A stretch of 24,868 nucleotides of DNA, from positions 1-24,868 of the forward strand of contig JAUPUJ010000004.1 in NCBI GenBank assembly GCA_030917625.1. The letters are read 5' to 3'. The notes under the pieces were generated by a model. The model was not told where the DNA came from and did no database searches. It was given only the letters and a program-made list of their open reading frames with translations. Below, in pieces: positions 5,513 to 11,993 of the stretch; the stretch's first letter is position 1; each line of letters starts with the position of its first letter. This DNA is from Patescibacteria group bacterium. Lineage in GTDB: Bacteria; Patescibacteriota; Minisyncoccia; Phycocordibacterales; XYD1-FULL-46-19. The position numbers and the translations under genes are program-made.

Positions 5513-6430
5513 ATGATTAAAATCTTCCACCGGACAGATAAAGAGTCAGGACTTAAAGAATTAGACCAAATAGAAGTTGGTTCTTTTATTTATGTGGAAA
5601 AACCAACAGAAGCCGACCTTTCTTTGTTGTCTCTAAAATATGCTTTAGATGAAAGTATTTTGCGTGATGCTAGAGACCCTTATGAGGTACCCAGGCTTGA
5701 GGTAGAAGATGGTGTGATTTATATGTTTAATAGATTTCCCGTTATGTTGGGTCAAAGAGTGATCACGACTCCAATTTTAGTGGTCTATCATGATGATTTT
5801 TTAATGGTGGTTAGTTTGGATCCGATACCATTTATTGGGAAATTAACTTCTGACCCCCATTTCTATACGACTCAAAAAACTGAGGTTCTAATTAGGCTAT
5901 TAACCGAAATCAATAGGGGGTATAACAGTTTTTTGATTAATATTAGTCGTCAGGTGAGAAATATTAGTACCAATATAGAAGAAATTAGTAATAAGGACAT
6001 AGCTCAATTTGTATATTTTGAAAGTGTGATTAATGATTTTTTGTCGGCTTTGGTGCCAGCTAATAATGTTTTAACTAAATTATTGTCAGGCCGATTCTTT
6101 AAATTGTATGAAAATGACCAAGATTTGATCGAGGACTTGTCTTTGGCGGAAAATCAGTTGGTAGATTTGTGTCGCTCGACTCTAAAAACTATTGTAAATA
6201 TTAGAAATGCCTATTCGACCATTATGACCAACAATTTGAATAGGGTATTGAAAATGTTGGCCGCTTTAACTGTGGTGTTAACTATCCCGACTATTATAGG
6301 TAGTTTCTTTGGGATGAATGTAACTGTGCCTTTAGCCAATAACCCACAAGCCTTTTGGATTATATTATCTTCTTCAGTTGTTTTGTCTCTTTTGGCTCTA
6401 GTAGTCTTTTTTAAGAATAAATGGCTCTAG
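5513..6430 (+). CDS. corA: CorA-family magnesium/cobalt transporter
   Basis: This 305-aa protein matches the CorA family of pentameric divalent-cation channels in the inner membrane. A large cytoplasmic N-terminal domain (about 1-245) includes the long charged helix before the membrane. Two C-terminal hydrophobic segments follow (about 244-266 and 281-300), with the signature GMN (267-269) in SFFGMNVTVP at the end of the first. The C-terminus is short and basic (FKNKWL), as in CorA. The usual substrate is Mg2+, sometimes Co2+ or Ni2+. The gene is monocistronic, between tRNA-Pro and the RRM gene, with an extended -10 promoter. No Mg2+-sensing leader is visible, since the predicted leader is only about 26 nt. 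Confidence 0.93.
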   Translation: MIKIFHRTDKESGLKELDQIEVGSFIYVEKPTEADLSLLSLKYALDESILRDARDPYEVPRLEVEDGVIYMFNRFPVMLGQRVITTPILVVYHDDFLMVVSLDPIPFIGKLTSDPHFYTTQKTEVLIRLLTEINRGYNSFLINISRQVRNISTNIEEISNKDIAQFVYFESVINDFLSALVPANNVLTKLLSGRFFKLYENDQDLIEDLSLAENQLVDLCRSTLKTIVNIRNAYSTIMTNNLNRVLKMLAALTVVLTIPTIIGSFFGMNVTVPLANNPQAFWIILSSSVVLSLLALVVFFKNKWL

Positions 6431-6469
6431 ACTAAGTTTGGGGGAATTATCCACTGTTTTAAAATGTGA

Positions 6470-6497
6470 TTGACTTTTAATTTTTATCTGTCATACT
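6470..6497 (+). promoter_or_regulatory. Putative promoter of the RRM gene
   Basis: TTGACT (6470-6475), a 16-bp spacer and CATACT (6492-6497). It would give a leader of about 140 nt. Confidence 0.45.
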
Positions 6498-6503
6498 CTC
6501 TAA

Positions 6504-6644
6504 TGCGTGTAAGTGATCTCAAACAGTTTCTACCCAAGTGCAAGGCAATCTTCGCAAGGGAGAGTGTGGGCGAGGGTCGTCATTTACATAGAGAGATGGT
6601 GTCGTAAAGACATCGCTCATCTTATAAATTAGCCAACTATTTCG
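6504..6644 (+). promoter_or_regulatory. Long structured 5' leader of the RRM gene
   Basis: About 140 nt without an open frame lie between the predicted start and the RRM ATG. The sequence is less AT-rich than other leaders here. Around 6594-6621, GATG...CATC encloses TGTC...GACA with a loop of about 5 nt. The stretch 6540-6590 is purine-rich (AGGGAGAGTGTGGGCGAGGG). No known riboswitch signature was recognised. RRM genes of this kind are often cold- or self-regulated, so a post-transcriptional control element is plausible. Confidence 0.35.
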
Positions 6645-6929
6645 ATGGCAAAGAAACTATATGTTGGTGGCTTACCATATTCTACAACTGATTCTGAGTT
6701 GACTGATACTTTCAGTCAGTTCGGTGCTGTAGCATCTGCAGTCATCATCACTGACAAATTTTCTGGTCGTTCAAAAGGTTTCGGATTCGTAGAATTCGAA
6801 AACGATGCCGATGCAGACAAAGCTGTTAGTGAAATGGATGGAAAAGATTTCGGTGGCCGTAGCCTAACAGTGAATGAGGCTCGTCCTATGGAAAAACGTC
6901 CACGTTCCGATTTTAATCGAGGACGATAA
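6645..6929 (+). CDS. Single-RRM RNA-binding protein
   Basis: This 94-aa protein is one RNA recognition motif plus a short Arg-rich tail (RPRSDFNRGR). Both ribonucleoprotein signatures are canonical: RNP2 LYVGGL (5-10) and RNP1 KGFGFVEF (44-51), with the aromatic residues that stack on RNA bases. It resembles the small glycine/arginine-tailed RRM proteins of cyanobacteria and other bacteria, often cold-induced and thought to act on mRNA. It follows a long structured leader and ends in a strong terminator, so it is probably a well-expressed single-gene unit. Codon usage looks less AT-biased than corA, consistent with high expression. The RNA target is unknown. Confidence 0.93.
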   Translation: MAKKLYVGGLPYSTTDSELTDTFSQFGAVASAVIITDKFSGRSKGFGFVEFENDADADKAVSEMDGKDFGGRSLTVNEARPMEKRPRSDFNRGR

Positions 6930-6960
6930 AGCTTTAAGTGGGTAAAACCATTTAGACTTA

Positions 6961-7000
6961 ACAAAAACACCAACTTTAAAGTTGGTGTTTTTGTTTTTTT
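6961..7000 (+). terminator. Terminator of the RRM gene
   Basis: A 14-bp stem (6961-6974 with 6981-6994) with loop TTTAAA is followed by a long T run. Confidence 0.9.
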
Positions 7001-7059
7001 TGTCAAAATAGAGCCGGACATACATTGGTGTGCGTTGTCCGGCTGGTTGAGGGTAGAGG

Positions 7060-7356
7060 CTACATCTGTCCGCTTCCATGTGATTTCTCCTTCGTCTCAT
7101 TCAACTCTTTAATCTTTTCGCGAATTATGTGTTGAAATTGACTGAAAAATCCCGTAGCTTGGTCTAAAAGTATTTTTCCAGACTTCGAGATCTTAATAAT
7201 CAATTCAGATTGTGGAAACCTTTTATAATCTTTTAGTAAATACCTCCCGGTGGTTCCATTGTCCTCATATTTTATGATCAATTCTTGCCTAGTCGTTTTT
7301 GTGACAAAGCGTGTGATTTCTGCGAGTTGTCTCTGGTGAGATTGAATGGTCTCCAT
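7060..7356 (-). CDS. Small hypothetical protein with strong Shine-Dalgarno
   Basis: A 98-aa protein of unknown family. The N-terminal half looks like a mixed alpha/beta region (about 1-60); the C-terminal half is an amphipathic helix rich in Lys/Glu (REKIKELNETKEK). There is no signal peptide or membrane span. Its reality is supported by a consensus promoter (7412-7439) and a perfect AGGAGGT 7 nt before the ATG, unusual for this window, where most genes lack one. It is convergent with the RRM gene and divergent from tRNA-Gly. No clear terminator of its own is visible; the RRM terminator may serve both. The Shine-Dalgarno plus its position beside a repeat mosaic could mean acquired or specially regulated. 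Confidence 0.75.
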   Translation of the reverse strand: METIQSHQRQLAEITRFVTKTTRQELIIKYEDNGTTGRYLLKDYKRFPQSELIIKISKSGKILLDQATGFFSQFQHIIREKIKELNETKEKSHGSGQM

Positions 7357-7363
7357 AACGTGT

Positions 7364-7370
7364 ACCTCCT
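7364..7370 (-). promoter_or_regulatory. Consensus Shine-Dalgarno
   Basis: AGGAGGT on the minus strand, 7 nt before the ATG of the 98-aa gene. One of only three strong ribosome-binding sites seen in the window. Confidence 0.85.
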
Positions 7371-7411
7371 TTCTCTATTTGTGGGTTGTCTATGTAAGGA
7401 ACGCTAATTAT

Positions 7412-7439
7412 ATTTTAAACCGCCCTAGAATAGTGTCAA
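7412..7439 (-). promoter_or_regulatory. Promoter of the 98-aa gene
   Basis: TTGACA (7434-7439), a 16-bp spacer and TAAAAT (7412-7417) on the minus strand. The leader is about 48 nt. Confidence 0.65.
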
Positions 7440-7448
7440 TTTAATTGA

Positions 7449-7477
7449 TTGAAAAGTCGGGCTTTCTTTGCTAGTAT
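7449..7477 (+). promoter_or_regulatory. Promoter of tRNA-Gly(TCC)
   Basis: TTGAAA (7449-7454), a 17-bp spacer and TAGTAT (7472-7477) preceded by TGC. The mature tRNA begins 11 nt later. It is divergent from the 98-aa gene's promoter. Confidence 0.65.
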
Positions 7478-7488
7478 GTTTCTCATAA

Positions 7489-7559
7489 GCGGGATTAGTT
7501 AAATGGTATAATATCGGTTTTCCAAACCGAGGTTGGGAGTTCGATTCTCCCATCCCGCA
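7489..7559 (+). tRNA. tRNA-Gly, anticodon TCC
   Basis: Acceptor GCGGGAT (7489-7495) pairs with ATCCCGC (7552-7558), discriminator A. Anticodon stem TCGGT/ACCGA with loop TTTCCAA; T loop TTCGATT. No encoded CCA. The TATAAT at 7506-7511 is part of the tRNA. Confidence 0.95.
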
Positions 7560-7560
7560 C

Positions 7561-7607
7561 ATAAATTAAAACGAGCCCTTAATTAAAAGGGGCTCGTTTT
7601 AATTTAT
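7561..7607 (+). terminator. Long hairpin terminator after tRNA-Gly(TCC)
   Basis: An 18-bp perfect stem (7561-7578 with 7590-7607) immediately follows the tRNA. The T-rich 3' arm provides the tract. Confidence 0.75.
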
Positions 7608-7618
7608 GAATTTAATGT

Positions 7619-7747
7619 TAGGGAGAATCGAACAGGAAAGGGGTCGGGAAAACTCTAGTTTTCCCGTGGAGGAAGGCAGGCGAAGCCGTCGGAAAACCGT
7701 GGGTTTCCGAGGAGTGAGATAGCGAAGCGCCTCCCATCTCGAACTAC
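7619..7747. repeat. GC-rich hairpin mosaic with a tRNA T-arm fragment
   Basis: About 130 nt clearly richer in GC than its surroundings and made of small hairpins: CGGGAAAAC-TCTA-GTTTTCCCG (7645-7666), GGC-GAA-GCC (7679-7687), TCGGAAA/TTTCCGA (7689-7695, 7704-7710), and GAGAT/ATCTC (7716-7720, 7736-7740). The left edge repeats 15 nt (TAGGGAGAATCGAAC) of the tRNA-Gly(GCC) T arm/acceptor. TCGAAC recurs at the right edge (7738-7743). There is no reading frame. It resembles a REP/MITE-like palindromic element, possibly one of a family. Only one copy is in this window. Confidence 0.6.
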
Positions 7748-7770
7748 TTATTCGCTCTCGCTATGAAGTA

Positions 7771-7805
7771 TAAAAAAACAGGCAGTCACAAAGTGACTGC
7801 CTGTT
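7771..7805 (-). terminator. Terminator of the Nudix gene
   Basis: A 13-bp stem (7777-7789 with 7793-7805), a 3-nt loop, then a run of T on the minus strand. It starts 13 nt after the stop codon. Confidence 0.9.
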
Positions 7806-7817
7806 GAGATATTCTAT

Positions 7818-8306
7818 TCAAAGTTCGTCCAGATTTTCTACTTCTTTTATCCATGATCTGTGACTTATATGTTTTTGTTCTGAGTCTAAATAGGAGAAAC
7901 AGCCGACTATTGTTTTACCTTTGAGCACAGGTGGTAGCCAAATGTAGTCTGCGCCCATCATGTCTACTTCGGCAATCTGTGATATAGGGAACCATCTTCC
8001 CTCAGTGACTTCAGTTTCGTTGGGTTTAAGTACTCCTGACCAAGACTCTGCGAAAAAGACATGGACTTTAAACATTGTTGTGTCTTGGTTTTTGAATCCG
8101 ATGATGGCTACTCTCCTCAATTTTTCGACTCGAACTCCTATTTCTTCCGAAGTTTCTCTATGGGCGGATTCCTCGATGGTTTCTCCTTTTTTAACTTTCC
8201 CTCCAGTGCCAGTGTATCTACCGATGCCAATTTTTTGAGTTTTCTTTACCATGTATACCCTGTCTTTGGTGATAAGAAAAACAAGGGTAGCGAGTATTTG
8301 TTCCAT
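7818..8306 (-). CDS. Nudix hydrolase, MTH1 (8-oxo-dGTPase)-like
   Basis: This 162-aa Nudix hydrolase likely cleans oxidised or other non-canonical nucleoside triphosphates. The Nudix box is complete: Gly36, Glu42, Arg50-Glu51, Glu54-Glu55, Gly57 (GKVKKGETIEESAHRETSEEIG); the residue after RE is Thr where a hydrophobic one is usual. Features beyond the box recall animal MTH1/NUDT1: the GRYTGTGGKV lead-in, a strand KVHVFFAES, the W-F-P after the box (EGRWFPISQI), and a tail with ADYIWLPPVLKGKTIVGCF. That similarity is recalled, not computed. The gene has AAGGAGAT 5 nt before the ATG and stops at TGA, the clearest TGA stop seen. A stand-alone gene; the exact substrate is uncertain. Confidence 0.88.
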   Translation of the reverse strand: MEQILATLVFLITKDRVYMVKKTQKIGIGRYTGTGGKVKKGETIEESAHRETSEEIGVRVEKLRRVAIIGFKNQDTTMFKVHVFFAESWSGVLKPNETEVTEGRWFPISQIAEVDMMGADYIWLPPVLKGKTIVGCFSYLDSEQKHISHRSWIKEVENLDEL

Positions 8307-8311
8307 AAGAT

Positions 8312-8319
8312 ATCTCCTT
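8312..8319 (-). promoter_or_regulatory. Shine-Dalgarno of the Nudix gene
   Basis: AAGGAGAT on the minus strand, 5 nt before the ATG at 8306. Confidence 0.75.
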
Positions 8320-8387
8320 GTTATGTTTGGTCTAAAATTAATCTAACACAATAGAAAGCTTTAGCAAGATTGGTTCTTTTTTAGATT

Positions 8388-8417
8388 TTGATAAAATGTA
8401 GTCTCAATTAATATTAT
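8388..8417 (+). promoter_or_regulatory. Promoter of the class IV aminotransferase
   Basis: TTGATA (8388-8393), an 18-bp spacer and TATTAT (8412-8417). The ATG follows after 11 nt, so the leader would be about 5 nt. Confidence 0.55.
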
Positions 8418-8428
8418 TTTTTTATACT

Positions 8429-9268
8429 ATGAAGTCTTATTGTTATATAGATGGTCAAATTAAAAAACTCAATCAGGCTATGTTGCCGGTGACCGACCTC
8501 TCTATTTTAAGGGGGTTTGGAGTTTTTGATTTTTTACGTATATACAATCAGAAGCCATTTCGATTGGCAGATCATTTTGACCGTTTAATAAACTCGGCTA
8601 AATTAATGAATCTTGATGTACCTGTCAGTTTAGATGATTTAGATAAAATAATAAAAAACTTACTCGTAAAAAATAAATTAACCGAAGCTAGTATTAAAAT
8701 TGTTTTAACAGGCGGGGAGAGTGATGATGGTATTAGTTTAAAAAGTCAGACTTCCCATTTTTTTATTTTAATGGATGACTTGTGTGATATGCCGTCGTCT
8801 GTCTTTAAAAAAGGTGCCAAATTAATTACTTATAATCATCAGAGGGTAATCCCTGGTGCTAAAAATTCTAATTATATACCAGCTGTTTTAATGCAGACTA
8901 AAAAGAAAAAGGCCGGGGCGGTAGAAATTTTATATACAGACAATGATTTAGTTCTAGAGTGTGCTACGAGTAATTTTTTTCTAGTTAAGGCTGGAGTTTT
9001 AATTACTCCAAAAAATAATGTTTTGAAGGGAATAACTAGAAAAGTAGTATTGGAAATAGCTAAAAAAAATAAAATTAAAATAGAAGAACGTGATGTTTTG
9101 GTATCGGAAATAAAAACTGCTGATGAAATTTTTATTACGGCGACTAATAAATTTATTTGCCCGATAGTTATGATTGATAAAAATAAAATAGGGGATGGTA
9201 AAGTGGGTCCGATTAGTGTGAAATTATTAAACCTCTATAAAGACTATATTGCGGAAGTTTGTAAATAA
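8429..9268 (+). CDS. Class IV (fold-type IV) PLP aminotransferase
   Basis: This 279-aa protein is in the branched-chain / D-amino-acid aminotransferase / aminodeoxychorismate lyase family. It has the standard opening (YIDGQI, RGFGVFDFLRIYN), Arg45 and His49 in the RLADHFDRL segment, and the PLP Schiff-base Lys145 in PGAKNSNYIPA. The cofactor-binding Glu is in LVLECATSNFF (about 173-183), with a C-terminal ITATNKFICPI segment. Family members interconvert branched-chain or D-amino acids, or make p-aminobenzoate; these cannot be separated by eye. No amino-acid pathway genes are nearby, and parcubacteria usually lack full amino-acid synthesis, so a salvage or D-amino-acid role for cell-wall supply is possible. 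It shares a terminator with convergent HU. Confidence 0.88.
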   Translation: MKSYCYIDGQIKKLNQAMLPVTDLSILRGFGVFDFLRIYNQKPFRLADHFDRLINSAKLMNLDVPVSLDDLDKIIKNLLVKNKLTEASIKIVLTGGESDDGISLKSQTSHFFILMDDLCDMPSSVFKKGAKLITYNHQRVIPGAKNSNYIPAVLMQTKKKKAGAVEILYTDNDLVLECATSNFFLVKAGVLITPKNNVLKGITRKVVLEIAKKNKIKIEERDVLVSEIKTADEIFITATNKFICPIVMIDKNKIGDGKVGPISVKLLNLYKDYIAEVCK

Positions 9269-9277
9269 ATGAGTATG

Positions 9278-9311
9278 AAAAAATCCCAAGTTTGAGAGCT
9301 TGGGATTTTTT
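9278..9311. terminator. Bidirectional terminator between aminotransferase and HU
   Basis: AAAAAATCCCAAG (to 9290) and CTTGGGATTTTTT (from 9299) form a perfect stem with an 8-nt loop. It serves two convergent genes. Confidence 0.9.
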
Positions 9312-9327
9312 CATGTAGTGGGAAGTT

Positions 9328-9600
9328 CTACTTTACAGAATCTTTTAGGGCTTTAGCAGCTCTAAATTTAGGCACACGCATGGCTGGCACTTGGACAGTG
9401 TCGCCAGTACGAGGATTACGAGCAGTTCTAGCTGCGCGTTCCTTGGTGGAAAATATTCCAAGACCAGCAATAGATACCTCACCTCCTTTTTTTAAGGTGT
9501 CGATAATAGATTCGATTAGGGTATCTACGGCTTTTTCTGCAGAAGCTTTAGTTCCGCCGAGAGCCTCGTTTACTTTCTCGATAAGCGCTTGTTTATTCAT
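9328..9600 (-). CDS. hup: HU family DNA-binding protein
   Basis: This 90-aa histone-like HU protein bends and compacts DNA as a dimer. It starts MNKQALIEKVNEALG. The middle has GGEVSIAGLGIFSTKERAAR and the DNA-gripping beta arm with TARNPRTGDTVQVPA, including the intercalating Pro. Length and spacing match the family exactly. It is monocistronic, with the best HU-type promoter in the window (9656-9684) and a terminator shared with the convergent aminotransferase gene, so it is probably highly expressed. HU or IHF is distinguished mainly by partners; the arm sequence fits HU. Confidence 0.96.
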   Translation of the reverse strand: MNKQALIEKVNEALGGTKASAEKAVDTLIESIIDTLKKGGEVSIAGLGIFSTKERAARTARNPRTGDTVQVPAMRVPKFRAAKALKDSVK

Positions 9601-9655
9601 AGTGTTGTAGGACGCTTAATTTTGCTAATAGCACGACCTTGAAAACCTTGAATAT

Positions 9656-9684
9656 AGTATAGGCTTTTGAATCCTGGGGTGCAA
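9656..9684 (-). promoter_or_regulatory. HU promoter
   Basis: TTGCAC (9679-9684), a 17-bp spacer and TATACT (9656-9661) on the minus strand. The leader is about 49 nt without an obvious Shine-Dalgarno. Confidence 0.75.
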
Positions 9685-9720
9685 TAGCCAATATTTTAAG
9701 CCATTTTTGTTTTGAATTGT

Positions 9721-9752
9721 AAAAAAGAGAAGACTCGTGCCTTCTCTTTTTT
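9721..9752 (-). terminator. rny terminator
   Basis: A 12-bp stem AAAAAAGAGAAG/CTTCTCTTTTTT with an 8-nt loop, just after the rny stop codon. Confidence 0.9.
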
Positions 9753-9757
9753 GTTGT

Positions 9758-11287
9758 TTATCTTGCGTATTCGATAACCCGGGTATCTCTGATGATATTA
9801 ACTTTGATTTCTCCTGGGTATTTGAGTTCTTGTTCAATGCGTTTTGCGATATCTCGAGCCAATTTTTTGGCTTCTAAGTCGGTAATTTGATCTGGTTTAA
9901 CAAAAACTCGAATCTCTCTGCCGGCTGAAATAGCATAGGTTTTCTCGATACCAGGGAAAGAATTGGCGATATCTTCTAAGTCTTTAAGGCGTTTTAAATA
10001 ATTTTCTAAACTGTCACGACGAGCGCCTGGTCGGCCGCCAGAAATAGCATCAGCGGTCTGCACGATTACCGCTTCTATAGTCTCGTAAGGGTATTCATCG
10101 TGATGAGATTGCATAGCTTTAATAATGGCGACATCAGCTCCAAATTTTTCTAGAATACGCCGGCCAATCTCCACATGAGTACCAGGCACTTCATGGTCAA
10201 CAGCTTTACCAATATCATGAAGTAGGGCTCCAGCTTTAGCGACTTGAATATCAGCTCCTAATTCTTCGGCGAGCATGCCAGCTAGATGAGCCATTTCAAT
10301 CGAGTGATGCAAAACATTCTGACCATAACTGGTTCGGAAATGTAATCGGCCTAAGATGAGTAAGATTCTAGGGTCAAGATTGAGTACACCCACTTCATAA
10401 GCGGCTTGTTCACCTTTTTGTTTGATGATTTTAGAAATTTCTTCTTTAGCAGCGGCAACAGTTTCTTCAATTTTAGCTGGTTGAATGCGACCATCTAAAA
10501 TTAGATTTTCTAAAGCGACTTTAGCAATTTGACGACGAATCGGATCAAAAGATGATAGAACAATAGAGCCTGGAGTATCGTCGATTATAACTTCCACGCC
10601 AGTTTCTTTTTCAAAAGTTCTGATATTTCGGCCTTCTTTACCAATGATTTTACCTTTAATATCGTCAGACGGAATATCAACATTGGTCGACATAATGTCT
10701 GGCACATTAGAATTGGCTAGTCTCTGAATAGTGGTGGCTAAAATATCCTTAGATTTTTCCTCTATTTTTTGTTCGCCGGTGATTTCTAATTTCCGCATTC
10801 TAACCAGTAAATCTTCCTCGTATTCTTTTTCTATTTGTTTATTTAACTCAAGTAAGGCTTCTTCTTTAGATAGTCCAGTGATCCGGGCTAGTTCTTTTTT
10901 TCCAGCCTCGACCAAGGAAGATATTTTTTCTTCCTGAGTTTTTAGTTCCTCGTGTTTATTTTTTAAATTCTCAGTTTCGGTGTCGATGTCTAATTGTCTT
11001 TTGTCTAACAATTCATCTTTTTTAAGTAAGCGGTCTTCTAGTTTCTTTAAACCAGCTTCTTTTTCTCTTTCTTCATTTTTTGCTTCGCTAATAATCTGTG
11101 ACGCTTCTTTTTCAGCGTCAGCGACTATTTGTTGCGCTTTGTCCTTGGCTTCCAAAAGAGACTGTTTAACAGTTAACTCCATAGAACCTTTTTGTCCTAG
11201 GGTAACAAGCCATCTTAGGAAATAACCAACAACAATTCCTCCTAGACCGGTGGTTCCGGCTAGTATAATTACAGTTGCAAGTGTCAT
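9758..11287 (-). CDS. rny: Ribonuclease Y
   Basis: This 509-aa protein is RNase Y, the membrane-anchored endoribonuclease that starts mRNA decay. Domain order is standard: an N-terminal transmembrane helix (about 4-27), a long charged coiled coil (about 40-185), a KH domain with GKIIGKEGRNIRTFE (212-226), and an HD domain with LLHDIGK (His357-Asp358) followed by the AISGGRPGARR motif. The C-terminus ends in IREIRVF-like and GEIKVNIIRDTRVIEYAR segments typical of the family. It is monocistronic with its own terminator. A minus-strand hairpin, AGGTCG/CGACCT, directly abuts the ATG (11288-11313) and contains TGATATAAA, a possible extended -10 that would give a near-leaderless transcript. Confidence 0.96.
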   Translation of the reverse strand: MTLATVIILAGTTGLGGIVVGYFLRWLVTLGQKGSMELTVKQSLLEAKDKAQQIVADAEKEASQIISEAKNEEREKEAGLKKLEDRLLKKDELLDKRQLDIDTETENLKNKHEELKTQEEKISSLVEAGKKELARITGLSKEEALLELNKQIEKEYEEDLLVRMRKLEITGEQKIEEKSKDILATTIQRLANSNVPDIMSTNVDIPSDDIKGKIIGKEGRNIRTFEKETGVEVIIDDTPGSIVLSSFDPIRRQIAKVALENLILDGRIQPAKIEETVAAAKEEISKIIKQKGEQAAYEVGVLNLDPRILLILGRLHFRTSYGQNVLHHSIEMAHLAGMLAEELGADIQVAKAGALLHDIGKAVDHEVPGTHVEIGRRILEKFGADVAIIKAMQSHHDEYPYETIEAVIVQTADAISGGRPGARRDSLENYLKRLKDLEDIANSFPGIEKTYAISAGREIRVFVKPDQITDLEAKKLARDIAKRIEQELKYPGEIKVNIIRDTRVIEYAR

Positions 11288-11313
11288 AGGTCGGTTTTTA
11301 TATCACTCGACCT
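11288..11313 (-). promoter_or_regulatory. Hairpin/-10 element at the rny start codon
   Basis: Minus strand: AGGTCG (11313-11308) and CGACCT (11293-11288) can pair directly against the ATG. The loop holds TATAAA (11302-11297) preceded by TGA, 9 nt before the ATG. It may act as a promoter or as a translational hairpin if transcription starts upstream. Nothing else clear lies in 11314-11528. Confidence 0.35.
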
Positions 11314-11532
11314 GATTTTTTACGGTTTCTCAATAAAAGTGGGCGAAATCGGATTTAAATTGTAAGAATAAAGGTAATATTTCAAGTTAAAGTTAGTTAT
11401 TCGTCCTCGTGACTGTAAAAATTCAAGTTGAGCAATCTTTTTAAATTAATAATTGAATACTTGCATCATATCAGATATATGGTCTGGTGTCTAATGGGGG
11501 TTTATTTAAGAAAATATAGGTATTAAAACAAC

Positions 11533-11571
11533 AAACCCGCCAAGCGACAGGTTTGTCGCCGGGCGGGGTTT
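11533..11571 (-). terminator. Terminator of the 101-aa gene
   Basis: CCCGCC (11536-11541) pairs with GGCGGG (11562-11567), with inner GCGAC/GTCGC. T-rich sequence follows on the minus strand. It starts 4 nt after the stop codon. Confidence 0.75.
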
Positions 11572-11574
11572 TAA

Positions 11575-11880
11575 TTAAGGGCAAGCTCTAAAATTTTCTT
11601 GATTTGCTCCAAATCCTTCCGGGTGTTTCTTTGAGGATATATAAAGACAGACTTCTCCACATGGCCACTGACCAATTCGTTCAACTACGTAGGGTCTGCG
11701 GCCTAAGGTTTTTCGTAAAGAAGAAGCGGTTTCTTTGGTGAGAAATCCTTTCTTCGGGTTAGAATATTTATCAGCTTTACGATCGATGGGTGCCAGCTGA
11801 ACTTTGTCGCCCGGTTGGATACGGCATGGGTTTCCTTGGTCATCTTTTATTGTGGTGTAAATAAGTGGCCTGTTTGGCAT
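11575..11880 (-). CDS. Small hypothetical basic protein with strong Shine-Dalgarno
   Basis: A 101-aa basic protein of no family I recognise. Visible features: an N-terminal beta-rich stretch with QPGDKVQLAP (about 22-31), which resembles SH3- or KOW-like small beta barrels, a lysine-rich middle, and four Cys (near residues 18, 74, 78 and 100). The CGEVC spacing plus the others could bind a metal, but this is not a recognised zinc finger. It has GGAGGTGA just upstream of the ATG and a GC-rich terminator, so it is a real single-gene unit. It lies between clpP and rny on the same strand but separated from both by terminators. Shine-Dalgarno use sets it apart from most neighbours. Confidence 0.75.
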   Translation of the reverse strand: MPNRPLIYTTIKDDQGNPCRIQPGDKVQLAPIDRKADKYSNPKKGFLTKETASSLRKTLGRRPYVVERIGQWPCGEVCLYISSKKHPEGFGANQENFRACP

Positions 11881-11883
11881 AAG

Positions 11884-11891
11884 TCACCTCC
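11884..11891 (-). promoter_or_regulatory. Shine-Dalgarno of the 101-aa gene
   Basis: GGAGGTGA on the minus strand; the GGAGG core lies 6 nt before the ATG at 11880. Confidence 0.8.
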
Positions 11892-11960
11892 TTTCAAAGA
11901 GTTTTGTCTGAGGGTATTTCTACCACAATAATTATTTTTAGTCGAGATTACTCAGAAATA

Positions 11961-11990
11961 ACAAAAAAAGCGAGGTTGCCCTCGCTTTTT
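11961..11990 (-). terminator. clpP terminator
   Basis: GCGAGG (11970-11975) and CCTCGC (11980-11985) with loop TTGC, extended by A/T runs. It lies 4 nt after the clpP stop. Confidence 0.9.
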
Positions 11991-11993
11991 GTG

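Noticed and set aside
7506..7511. TATAAT as a promoter
   Set aside because: It is the D-arm region of tRNA-Gly(TCC).
7818..7820. UGA recoded as Gly, as in some CPR lineages
   Set aside because: TGA ends the Nudix gene 13 nt before a terminator, and conserved Gly positions elsewhere use GGN codons.
9625..9837. Open frame of 70 codons between rny and HU
   Set aside because: It crosses the rny terminator and promoter DNA and overlaps rny out of frame; a shadow.
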